The notes under the pieces: model-generated
What the model saw: only the letters and a program-made list of their open reading frames with translations
Told to the model about the DNA's origin: nothing
Databases searched by the model: none
Shown here: positions 34,890-42,884 of the stretch, in pieces
Numbering within the stretch: the first letter of the stretch is position 1
Layout of the letters: each line of letters starts with the position of its first letter
Program-made: the position numbers and the translations under genes
Assembly (NCBI RefSeq): GCF_000286955.2
Contig: NZ_AJYK02000065.1
Location: 1 to 42,884 of the forward strand
Direction of reading: 5' to 3'
DNA: 42,884 nucleotides
From: Vibrio rumoiensis 1S-45
GTDB taxonomy: Bacteria; Pseudomonadota; Gammaproteobacteria; Enterobacterales; Vibrionaceae

Positions 34890-35630
34890 ATGATTCAAGA
34901 CCCTTGGTTTTATTTTGTCGCAATTCCAGCTGTATTAATTTATGGAATAGGTAAAGGTGGATTAGGTGGTTCGTTAGGCGTGATTGCTGTTCCTCTTATA
35001 TCTCTTGTTATACCAGCAGTTAAAGCGGCAGCTATTTTATTGCCTGTTTTAATGTTAATGGACATCTTTGCAGTGCAGCATCATTGGCGAAATGCCAATT
35101 ATAGTCTTTTAAAGAATATGATGCCGGGAGCTTGCTGCGGTGTGTTATTTGCAAGCTTGTTTCTATCTTATATTCCAACAAATATTGTTAGTGCGACGAT
35201 TGGTGCTTTATGTATATGGTTTGGTTTATCCTTTTACATATCATCATCTCAATCGATAAAAAGTGATCTAAAAAGAACGTTTTTTTGGAGTGCTTTAAGT
35301 GGTTTTTCAAGTACCACTATTCATGCAGGAGGGGGGCCTGCAAGTATTTATTTATTGCCGTTAAAGCTTAATAAAGTAACCCTCATTGCTACAATGGTGG
35401 TGTTTTTTACTACAGTGAATATTTTGAAGTTGTTTACATTTACTGTGATTGGGGCGTTTGATAAAGAAAATATTTTAACCTCCCTGGTATTGATGCCCTT
35501 AGCTCCTTTGGGAGTCTGGCTGGGTGTTCTTTTTTTGAATAAGGTCAATCGAAGACTTATATATAATGTGTGCTACTTTAGTTTAGTGATTTCTGGTGGG
35601 AAGCTGTTTTGGGACTCTTTACCTTTATAA
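34890..35630 (+). CDS. TauE/SafE-family permease
   Basis: Inner-membrane protein (246 aa, seven to eight hydrophobic segments) of the TauE/SafE (DUF81) family, whose members move small anions such as sulfonates. Typical features are GIGKGGLGGSLGVIAVPL at the N-terminal end and the matching second-half motif STTIHAGGGPASIYLLPLKL. It starts 16 bases after the iolE terminator with only a weak ribosome site, so it may depend on read-through. Position inside the iol locus suggests export or import of an organic acid linked to inositol breakdown; this is inference. Confidence 0.82.
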   Translation: MIQDPWFYFVAIPAVLIYGIGKGGLGGSLGVIAVPLISLVIPAVKAAAILLPVLMLMDIFAVQHHWRNANYSLLKNMMPGACCGVLFASLFLSYIPTNIVSATIGALCIWFGLSFYISSSQSIKSDLKRTFFWSALSGFSSTTIHAGGGPASIYLLPLKLNKVTLIATMVVFFTTVNILKLFTFTVIGAFDKENILTSLVLMPLAPLGVWLGVLFLNKVNRRLIYNVCYFSLVISGGKLFWDSLPL

Positions 35631-35678
35631 AATGTGTCCTTAATCACCTTTTTAAGACAAGTATGTTTTATATCAGTA

Positions 35679-35710
35679 ATGAAATGAACAAAAAATTTTA
35701 TTTTCATTTC
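35679..35710. promoter_or_regulatory. Degenerate IolR-type dyad before iolR
   Basis: ATGAAATGAA and TTTTCATTTC face each other with an AT-rich 12-base spacer. The nearest 16-base frame matches the operator in only 9 of 12, so autoregulation is possible but weakly supported. It lies 45-75 bases before the iolR start. Confidence 0.35.
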
Positions 35711-35754
35711 GTTTTATATAGAATTAAAAATCTGAATATTAATAGGGAACGATA

Positions 35755-36576
35755 ATGTCATCTGCCACAACACTCACTGAGTTAGAAGATCATATTCGTA
35801 CACGTTATGATGAGTTAAGTAAAAGGTTACAGCAAGTTGCAGCTTACGTGCTAGATAATAAAAATAGTGTAGCCTTTGAAACAGTGTCGGTTATTGCTGA
35901 GCAAGCTGATGTCCCCCCATCAACGCTTATTCGTTTTGCTAGTGCTTTTGGATTTAATGGTTTCAATGAAATGAAACAATTATTTCGAAGTAACTTGTTG
36001 GAAGAGACATCGAGTTATACTGATCGAGTGAAACTTCTAAAAGAATTAGAAGGTGAAGCCGCATCTCCGGAAGAACCTATTGAAATTTTGCAAGAATTTT
36101 CACGTGCAAATAGCGGTGCTATGCAACAACTTGCGGCACAAATGTCAGTAGAAAAATTGAATGAAGCTGTAGACATTTTGCACAAGGCAAAGAATATATA
36201 TGTTGTTGGTTTAGGGCGGTCTTTTAGTGTTTCTTCATATTTGAGCTATGCACTAAGGCATTTGAATAAACGAGCATTTTTAATAGATGGCCTAGGTGGG
36301 ATGTTTAAAGAGCAGCTCAGTACAATCGAAGATGATGATGTATTAGTTGTGATAAGTTTTTCACCGTATTCTAAAGAAACCACAGCAATCAGTCATGCTC
36401 TATCTGGCACCGCGACGAAACAAATAATCGTCACAGATAGTCAAGTTAGCCCTTTAACGTCATCATCAGATGTATGTTTTGTGGTTAAGGAAGCTAAAGT
36501 GGAAGCATTTAGGTCACAGGCTGCATCATTATGTTTAGTTCAAACATTAGCCGTATCTTTAGCCTTTAAAAGATGA
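35755..36576 (+). CDS. iolR: Inositol catabolism regulator IolR (RpiR family)
   Basis: Transcription factor of 273 aa. The N-terminal RpiR helix-turn-helix (~8-85; RYDELSKRLQQVAAYVLDN, FETVSVIAEQADVPPSTLIRFASAFGFNGFNEMKQLF) binds DNA; the C-terminal SIS domain (~130-260; IYVVGLGRSFSVSSYLSYAL, VLVVISFSPYSKET) binds a phosphosugar. In other RpiR-type inositol regulators the inducer is a 2-deoxy-5-keto-gluconate phosphate type intermediate. GGGAACG precedes the ATG. Its place between iolE and iolA, and the repeated dyad near these genes, support the name over other RpiR regulators. Confidence 0.88.
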   Translation: MSSATTLTELEDHIRTRYDELSKRLQQVAAYVLDNKNSVAFETVSVIAEQADVPPSTLIRFASAFGFNGFNEMKQLFRSNLLEETSSYTDRVKLLKELEGEAASPEEPIEILQEFSRANSGAMQQLAAQMSVEKLNEAVDILHKAKNIYVVGLGRSFSVSSYLSYALRHLNKRAFLIDGLGGMFKEQLSTIEDDDVLVVISFSPYSKETTAISHALSGTATKQIIVTDSQVSPLTSSSDVCFVVKEAKVEAFRSQAASLCLVQTLAVSLAFKR

Positions 36577-36610
36577 CAAATATTAATGTTGAAATTTGAT
36601 ATCAAGTAAG

Positions 36611-36645
36611 AAATGCACTTGCTATATAGGTAAGTGCATTTTTTT
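36611..36645. terminator. Terminator between iolR and the Gfo/Idh gene
   Basis: AAATGCACTT/AAGTGCATTT stem (10 bp) with an 11-base loop and a T tract, between converging genes. Confidence 0.85.
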
Positions 36646-36693
36646 ATGAGTAAATTTCTTAGAAAATACAATGAAGTATTATTGTTTTATCAA

Positions 36694-37866
36694 CTAGAAA
36701 TTGACCCAGGAAGATTGGTTATTTGAAGATTCAACACATTTCTCACATAGCTTTACCCCGTTTATTCCGGCATTGACATCTGGGTACCAAATGCTATTAG
36801 CTGTTTCTATATCATCATTATTAATGGCGTTGAAAACTAATGCGAAACGGTGATATAGGTTAGACCATGATTCAAAGTAACCTTCAGGGTGTCCACCTCC
36901 TATACGATTTGATGCGATAGCTTCAATCGTTTGGTATAAGTAATCCATTCCTCTTTCAAGGATACGGGCAGGCTCCCCTTGAACTTCATAACGTAACTGG
37001 TTTGGTTGCTCATCCCACCATTCAATGGACGCTTTTTCCCCGACAATACGGATTTTTTGTTGGTGCATAGAGCCTGAGTTAACAGCTGAAGCCCACAGTG
37101 TTCCAACTGCCCCCCCGTGGAATTCCATCATTACATGGGCATTATCTTCGAGTGGCGCACGGTTTTCGATGAAGCTTTGGCGCATGCAAGAAAGTCTCTT
37201 TAATTTTAGGTCGGTTATCATTTCACATAAATAAAATGCATGAGTACCAATATCACCGATCACAAATGTAGGGCCAGAAACTTCAGGTGTTACTCGCCAT
37301 TTTAGGCTTGGATTATCTTTTTCAAGCTCTTCATTATTAAAGCCGTGTGCAAACTGCATATTCACAACACGAATTTTTCCTAAGTCACCACGTTGAACCA
37401 TTTCTTTGGCTTGGTGAATCATTTGGTAGCCTGTATAGCCGTACATTACACCAATGGCCCTATTATGATTAATAGCAATCTCTTTTAATTCTTTGGCTTC
37501 TTCTGTTGTAAAAGTGATGGGTTTTTCACATATAACATGTAATCCAGATAGTAGAGCCGCTTTACAAATTTCGTAATGAGTCGAATTTGGCGTAGCAATA
37601 GATACGGCTTGAATACCATCACTGCGCTGAGCTTCTAATTTAAATAAATCTTGGTAGTTGTCGTAGCAACGTTCAGGATCAATACCGATATTAGACCCAA
37701 ACTCTTTACATCGTTTAGGGTTAAGATCAAAAGCACCAGCTGTAAGTTGAAATAAACCATCTCGTTGAGCCGCATTTCTGTGAGAGTAGCCAATTTGGCT
37801 TCCTCGACCACCGCCGACCATACCTAAACGTAAAGGTTCTTGTAATTTTATCTCTTCATTAAACAT
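36694..37866 (-). CDS. Gfo/Idh/MocA-family oxidoreductase, probable inositol-isomer dehydrogenase
   Basis: NAD(P)-dependent dehydrogenase (390 aa), distinct from and longer than IolG. The Rossmann motif LGMVGGGRGSQIGYSHR is at ~14-30, the catalytic Lys is in ICEKPITFTTEEA (~115), and the active-site motif is VIGDIGTHAFYLCEMI (~205-220). SQIGYSHR replaces the GxxGxxH pattern of IolG. Divergent from iolA with three IolR-type dyads between them, so it belongs to the inositol regulon. scyllo- or D-chiro-inositol, or a related polyol, are reasonable substrates; none can be chosen from sequence. Confidence 0.83.
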   Translation of the reverse strand: MFNEEIKLQEPLRLGMVGGGRGSQIGYSHRNAAQRDGLFQLTAGAFDLNPKRCKEFGSNIGIDPERCYDNYQDLFKLEAQRSDGIQAVSIATPNSTHYEICKAALLSGLHVICEKPITFTTEEAKELKEIAINHNRAIGVMYGYTGYQMIHQAKEMVQRGDLGKIRVVNMQFAHGFNNEELEKDNPSLKWRVTPEVSGPTFVIGDIGTHAFYLCEMITDLKLKRLSCMRQSFIENRAPLEDNAHVMMEFHGGAVGTLWASAVNSGSMHQQKIRIVGEKASIEWWDEQPNQLRYEVQGEPARILERGMDYLYQTIEAIASNRIGGGHPEGYFESWSNLYHRFALVFNAINNDDIETANSIWYPDVNAGINGVKLCEKCVESSNNQSSWVNF

Positions 37867-37887
37867 GTTGAATCCTCATGTGGCCTT

Positions 37888-37903
37888 TGAAATTTTTATT
37901 TCA
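37888..37903. promoter_or_regulatory. IolR operator 1, gfo side
   Basis: TGAAAT-TTTT-ATTTCA, a full match to the dyad, 22 bases upstream of the minus-strand Gfo/Idh start, suited to repress that gene. Confidence 0.66.
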
Positions 37904-37927
37904 AATTTATATTAATTTATATTATTT

Positions 37928-37943
37928 TGAAATTTTATTTTCA
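37928..37943. promoter_or_regulatory. IolR operator 2 in the gfo/iolA gap
   Basis: TGAAAT-TTTA-TTTTCA, 11 of 12, exactly 40 bases (about four helical turns) from operator 1. Confidence 0.6.
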
Positions 37944-38105
37944 TTTATCGTGATCGGAGAATCATTTTTATTATTTATGTGCAATCAAAGTAAGATGAAT
38001 CTTGGCTTTTATCATCAGGCCTTAACTATCATTAAGAGTTAGGACGATTCATTATGTGACATCAATCATTTTGTCGAAACAAAATAAATATCGCACCTTG
38101 AAAAT

Positions 38106-38121
38106 GAAATGTTTATTTCTT
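38106..38121. promoter_or_regulatory. IolR operator 3, iolA side
   Basis: TGAAAT-GTTT-ATTTCT, 11 of 12, 99 bases before the iolA start, the same distance as the nearer site has to iolC. A TGAAAT half-site follows at about 38134. Confidence 0.62.
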
Positions 38122-38220
38122 ATTATGCTAGTGATGAAATGAATCATATCCATTGCTTGTGTTAACCGACATTTTAGTTGTGTGGTTTATCAAGTAATTA
38201 AATTACCTAGGAGATAACAC

Positions 38221-39732
38221 ATGGAAACCCTGCATAATTACATTAATGGTGCGTTAGTTGAGTCTTTAACCAACCGATTTTCGCCTGTTTATAATCCAGC
38301 AAGTGGTGAGAAAATTAAGCAAGTAGCACTTAGTACTGTAAAAGATACAGAAGATGCTATCGCTTCTGCACAAGATGCATTTGCAAAATGGTCTAGATTA
38401 TCTCCATTAAAACGTTCTCGGATTATGTTTAAGTTCAAATCATTACTTGAAGAAAACAGTGACCGTTTAGCTAAATTGATTTCTCAAGAGCATGGGAAAG
38501 TGTATTCAGATGCTTTAGGTGAATTGACTCGTGGTTTAGAAGTTGTTGAATTCGCATGCGGCATTCCTCACCTTCAAAAAGGTGAACATTCTGCTAATGT
38601 AGGTACTGGTGTAGATTCTCACTCACTAATGCAACCTTTAGGTGTTTGTGCTGGTATCACGCCATTTAATTTCCCAGCTATGGTTCCAATGTGGATGTTT
38701 CCAATATCCTTAGCGACAGGTAATACATTTGTATTAAAACCATCAGAAAAAGATCCATCTCTTGCGATTGAAATTGCAAAGTTACTTTCTGAAGCAGGCT
38801 TACCTGATGGGGTCTTTAATGTCGTAAATGGTGATAAAGAGTCTGTAGATGTCTTGCTAACAGATGACCGAGTGCAAGCCGTTAGTTTTGTTGGCTCTAC
38901 ACCAATTGCTGAATATATATATTCAACAGCATCAGCACATGGTAAGCGTTGTCAAGCACTAGGTGGCGCTAAAAACCATTGTATAGTAATGCCAGATGCA
39001 GATTTGGATATGGCATCAAATGCAATTATGGGGGCGGCGTATGGCGCTGCTGGCGAGCGTTGTATGGCACTATCAGTGGTGGTAGCTGTTGGAGATGAAA
39101 CGGCAGAACAATTGATTTCACGATTACAAAATCACATAAGTAAAATGAAAGTGGGTCCAGGCGTGATTTCAGAAGGTGAGAATGATATGGGGCCGGTTAT
39201 TTCTCAACAGCATAAAGAAAAAATTGAAAGCTATATAGATTCAGGTGTTCAGCAGGGAGCATCACTTCTTGTTGATGGGCGTGAATTAAAAGTCGCTGAT
39301 CATGAAACTGGTTTTTTTGTTGGTCCAACATTATTTGATAATGTGTCTCCTGAGATGAGTATTTATCAGGAAGAGATTTTTGGACCTGTGCTCGCAATAG
39401 TGCGTGTAAGTGATTATGATACTGCGCTTGAATTAATTAACAAACATGAATACGGCAATGGGACAGCTATTTTTACAAGGGATGGCGAAACCGCTCGTCA
39501 ATTTAGTGAAAATGTTCAAGTTGGTATGGTTGGAATTAATATTCCTATTCCTGTGCCTATGGCGTTTCATAGTTTTGGTGGTTGGAAACGCTCTATTTTT
39601 GGACCGTTAAATGTTCATGGTAATGATGGGGTGCGCTTCTATACTCGTATGAAAACAGTGACAAGTATTTGGCCTGCGAGTGTCCGTTTGAAGCAGCATG
39701 AAAGCTCATTTGTGATGCCTACATTAGGGTAA
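38221..39732 (+). CDS. iolA: CoA-acylating (methyl)malonate-semialdehyde dehydrogenase IolA
   Basis: Cytoplasmic aldehyde dehydrogenase (503 aa, usual length) turning malonate semialdehyde plus CoA and NAD+ into acetyl-CoA and CO2, the last inositol step. N-terminal NYINGALVES; ITPFNFPAMVPMWMFPISLATGN; catalytic Cys in GAAGERCMALSV; and PVPMAFHSFGGWKRSIFG near the end are all MmsA/IolA signatures. AGGAGATAACAC precedes the ATG. Its promoter region is shared with the divergent Gfo/Idh gene and carries IolR-type sites. Followed by a strong terminator. Confidence 0.95.
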   Translation: METLHNYINGALVESLTNRFSPVYNPASGEKIKQVALSTVKDTEDAIASAQDAFAKWSRLSPLKRSRIMFKFKSLLEENSDRLAKLISQEHGKVYSDALGELTRGLEVVEFACGIPHLQKGEHSANVGTGVDSHSLMQPLGVCAGITPFNFPAMVPMWMFPISLATGNTFVLKPSEKDPSLAIEIAKLLSEAGLPDGVFNVVNGDKESVDVLLTDDRVQAVSFVGSTPIAEYIYSTASAHGKRCQALGGAKNHCIVMPDADLDMASNAIMGAAYGAAGERCMALSVVVAVGDETAEQLISRLQNHISKMKVGPGVISEGENDMGPVISQQHKEKIESYIDSGVQQGASLLVDGRELKVADHETGFFVGPTLFDNVSPEMSIYQEEIFGPVLAIVRVSDYDTALELINKHEYGNGTAIFTRDGETARQFSENVQVGMVGINIPIPVPMAFHSFGGWKRSIFGPLNVHGNDGVRFYTRMKTVTSIWPASVRLKQHESSFVMPTLG

Positions 39733-39811
39733 TGTTTTAATTTTTGATCTTAGTGGTTGTTTATTAATCATGACTAGTTGAGTGAAATAAAAGCCGCACT
39801 TGCCTATTAAT

Positions 39812-39845
39812 AGCCTGTAAACTTAATTGTTTACAGGCTTTTTAT
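39812..39845 (+). terminator. Terminator after iolA
   Basis: Perfect 11-bp stem AGCCTGTAAAC/GTTTACAGGCT with loop TTAATT and TTTTTATT. It marks the end of the inositol locus; the remaining ~180 bases to the IS hold nothing I recognise. Confidence 0.92.
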
Positions 39846-40033
39846 TAGTCTGTTCGAAGTTCCATGTTAATTGTGTGTATGTGTTTTGCTACAAAAATTG
39901 ACTGTAGTTTTTGATTGTATTGTTTGGAGTTAGCACTGGTGAGAATTTCTTACTGTTAAAATAGGGTAGTAACTATTTCTCGTTAGTGGCATTCAAAATA
40001 CCCCCCTTTTTTCAAAACCACGATATGTAGTGG

Positions 40034-41237
<1,204 letters not shown>

Positions 41238-41370
41238 TTATATCACCTCTAACTAAGTGACCAAATTCACTATGCCACTACAGTATTTTGGTATTGTTTT
41301 TATGCTTTTAACTTGTTAATTTTTAATTACATATTTAAATGTGGCTATTTATCGTTAGGGTGGGTTAACA

Positions 41371-41416
<46 letters not shown>

Positions 41417-41520
41417 AATCTTCTCTCTACAAAATCTAATTAATTAATTGATAAATAACACTCTTTATTGAGTGATTTTGCGTGTCTGCTGTTTATATAT
41501 TTGGGTTTTATGTTGCGGGA

Positions 41521-41529
41521 GGGGGGGGG
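41521..41529 (+). repeat. G9 homopolymer tract upstream of wecB
   Basis: Nine G residues preceded by GCGGGA and followed by AGG, about 258 bases before wecB in a 505-base gap (41283-41787). Such runs slip easily. No ORF crosses it, so any effect would be on transcription. Apart from the tRNA fragment and this tract I see nothing certain in the gap. Confidence 0.6.
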
Positions 41530-41787
41530 AGGCTGTCTCACTTATGAGATAAAGTATAATTTATAGATCTTGGTGATAGAAGTGTCACGTTCTATATCGT
41601 CAGGAGTATGTAATAATTATCTTTATTTGTGACTTTCGCTGCATAGTTATGACTCTTTTGAGTGGTCATTATCAATATTTTGCGGATAGTCTCTAATTTT
41701 TTAGGTTTATGGAAGCTCATATATTCTAAATATTAAATCAATCTACTCTCTAGATAATTTCTGTTGATATGGAAGTAAGGACACACT

Positions 41788-42873
41788 GTGAGTTTTGAAA
41801 TGTGTAACATGTTAATCGTGACAGGAACCCGACCTGAAATAATAAAAATGGCTCCAATCTATAAATACTTTAAGGAACAGAATGTTCATATTGATTGGTG
41901 TCATACTGGTCAGCATGATTCACTCGCAGATCAGACATTTCATTTTTTTTCTATTGCACCAACTTATGTATTAGAGCGTCCAATAGGAGCAACGCTAAGT
42001 GATTTAGTTGGCGGTCTGATGAAGAGCGTAGAAAGCATATTACAAAGTAAAAAATATCAGTGTGTTTTAGTGCATGGCGATACTTCGTCAACACTAGCCG
42101 GGGCTCTGGCTGCTTTTTATAATCAGGTGCCGATTATTGGGCATGTTGAAGCAGGTTTACGTTCGGGCAATTTACAACATCCGTTTCCTGAAGAATCAAA
42201 TCGTACTTTGGTAGGGAAAATTGCCAATTTACATTTTGCTCCTACTGATTTAGCAAAAGAATCTTTATTAAAAGAAGGGGTTGATGCAGCGACAATTTTA
42301 GTCACGGGAAATACGGCAATTGATGCTCAAAATTATCTAATAGAAAGTGGGGTGTTAAAGGTTGAGGTTAGTAACACTGTATTGGTAACGGCACATCGTA
42401 GAGAAAACTGGGAATATATTCCGACGATTTGCCAAGCCATAAAAACACTAGCACAGTGCAAACCTGATTTACATTTTTTGTTTGCTTCTCATCCTAACCC
42501 CAAAGTTAAACAGTCGGTTCTAGATAATTTGGTTGATTGTGACTTTGTGAATGTGGTTGAGCCATTAGATTATATTGAGTTACAACAAGTGCTACTGAGC
42601 GCGCCATTAGTATTGACTGATTCTGGAGGTATACAAGAAGAGGCGCCAACTTATGGTACACGAGTTGTAGTATTAAGAGAGACAACTGAAAGACCGGAGG
42701 CCTTGGCATTAGGGTTGTCTGTTTTGTCTGGCGCAACAGATGAGAGTCGAATTGTTGAATCTGCTATATCTATGTTGGAAATGGGTAAAGCGAGTAATGT
42801 AGTTAATCCATATGGGGATGGTCAAGCATCTAAACTTATCTTGAATAAAATTAGACAGGTTTTTAATGACTAG
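41788..42873 (+). CDS. wecB: UDP-N-acetylglucosamine 2-epimerase (non-hydrolysing), WecB
   Basis: Cytoplasmic GT-B-fold enzyme (361 aa) interconverting UDP-GlcNAc and UDP-ManNAc for capsule, O-antigen or ECA-type polymers. Motifs: TGTRPEIIKMAPI at the N-terminus, HGDTSSTLAGALAAF, GHVEAGLRSG, PFPEESNR (catalytic Glu pair region), GNTAIDA, VTAHRRENW and TDSGGIQEEAPTYG. The GTG start follows AAGTAAGG by 7 bases; the N-terminus is then a few residues longer than usual. First gene of what is probably a surface-polysaccharide locus. Confidence 0.93.
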   Translation: MSFEMCNMLIVTGTRPEIIKMAPIYKYFKEQNVHIDWCHTGQHDSLADQTFHFFSIAPTYVLERPIGATLSDLVGGLMKSVESILQSKKYQCVLVHGDTSSTLAGALAAFYNQVPIIGHVEAGLRSGNLQHPFPEESNRTLVGKIANLHFAPTDLAKESLLKEGVDAATILVTGNTAIDAQNYLIESGVLKVEVSNTVLVTAHRRENWEYIPTICQAIKTLAQCKPDLHFLFASHPNPKVKQSVLDNLVDCDFVNVVEPLDYIELQQVLLSAPLVLTDSGGIQEEAPTYGTRVVVLRETTERPEALALGLSVLSGATDESRIVESAISMLEMGKASNVVNPYGDGQASKLILNKIRQVFND

Positions 42874-42884
42874 TTTTGATGTTT
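42866..42884 (+). CDS. Start of the next gene, cut by the window edge
   Basis: ATG at 42866, overlapping the last eight bases of wecB, opens a frame reading MTSFDV to the window end. In many polysaccharide loci wecC (UDP-ManNAc dehydrogenase) follows wecB, but six codons cannot establish this. Confidence 0.4.

Noticed and set aside
38055..38070. TGTGACATCAATCATT as a CRP site before iolA
   Set aside because: Only one half is good (8 of 10 overall), too weak to list in AT-rich DNA.

Overview
The window most likely comes from a marine gammaproteobacterium of the Vibrionaceae, probably Vibrio. This rests on AT-rich DNA, close agreement of UxaC, ExuR, SgrR, YgjV and the HI0607-type dehydrogenase with enteric and Haemophilus proteins as I remember them, a vSGLT/YidK-type Na+ symporter, and an IS3-family element. 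No database search was possible, so the genus is inference.

Bases 1-8467 are a pectin-oligomer uptake and breakdown locus: a togMNAB ABC importer (togM cut by the window edge), a leaderless pectin methylesterase, a family PL2 pectate disaccharide-lyase (PelW type) and a MATE efflux protein. Neither enzyme has a signal peptide, so imported oligogalacturonides appear to be demethylated and cleaved in the cytoplasm. A 47-residue membrane protein with its own near-perfect CRP site (8563-8738) separates this from the next block.

Bases 8841-19407 are a hexuronate locus: uxaA and uxaC (minus strand) diverge from exuR, followed by a TRAP transporter (Q, M and P subunits), uxuB, uxuA and, convergent, a ygjV homologue. 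An ExuR/UxuR-like box (AATTGGTATAACA core) lies before uxaC/exuR, before the TRAP operon and before ygjV, with a weaker copy before an aroE-like gene at 21789. An SgrR-type transcription factor (19840-21618) diverges from that aroE-like gene. Tagaturonate reductase (uxaB), kdgK and eda are not in the window.

Bases 23209-39732 are a myo-inositol locus: iolG, an SSS-family symporter, a CBS/DUF294 protein with an overlapping DEDDh exonuclease, then iolB (minus), iolD, iolC (kinase fused to DUF2090 aldolase), iolE, a TauE/SafE permease, the RpiR-type regulator iolR, a second Gfo/Idh/MocA dehydrogenase (minus) and iolA. Together they make a complete route from inositol to DHAP and acetyl-CoA. A repeated dyad, TGAAAT-N4-ATTTCA, lies in front of iolG, iolB/iolD, iolC, gfo and iolA, with a degenerate version before iolR; it is the probable IolR operator.

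Bases 40026-41416 are a junction: an IS3-family element whose transposase carries a single-base frameshift, followed by a 3' half of a tRNA-Gly(TCC) gene. After it comes a G9 tract and wecB (UDP-GlcNAc 2-epimerase), the apparent start of a surface-polysaccharide locus that runs out of the window.

The least explained parts are the DUF294/exonuclease pair behind the inositol symporter, the CRP-linked 47-residue protein, ygjV and the aroE-like gene as likely uronate-regulon members, and a 30-codon ORF coupled to uxuB.
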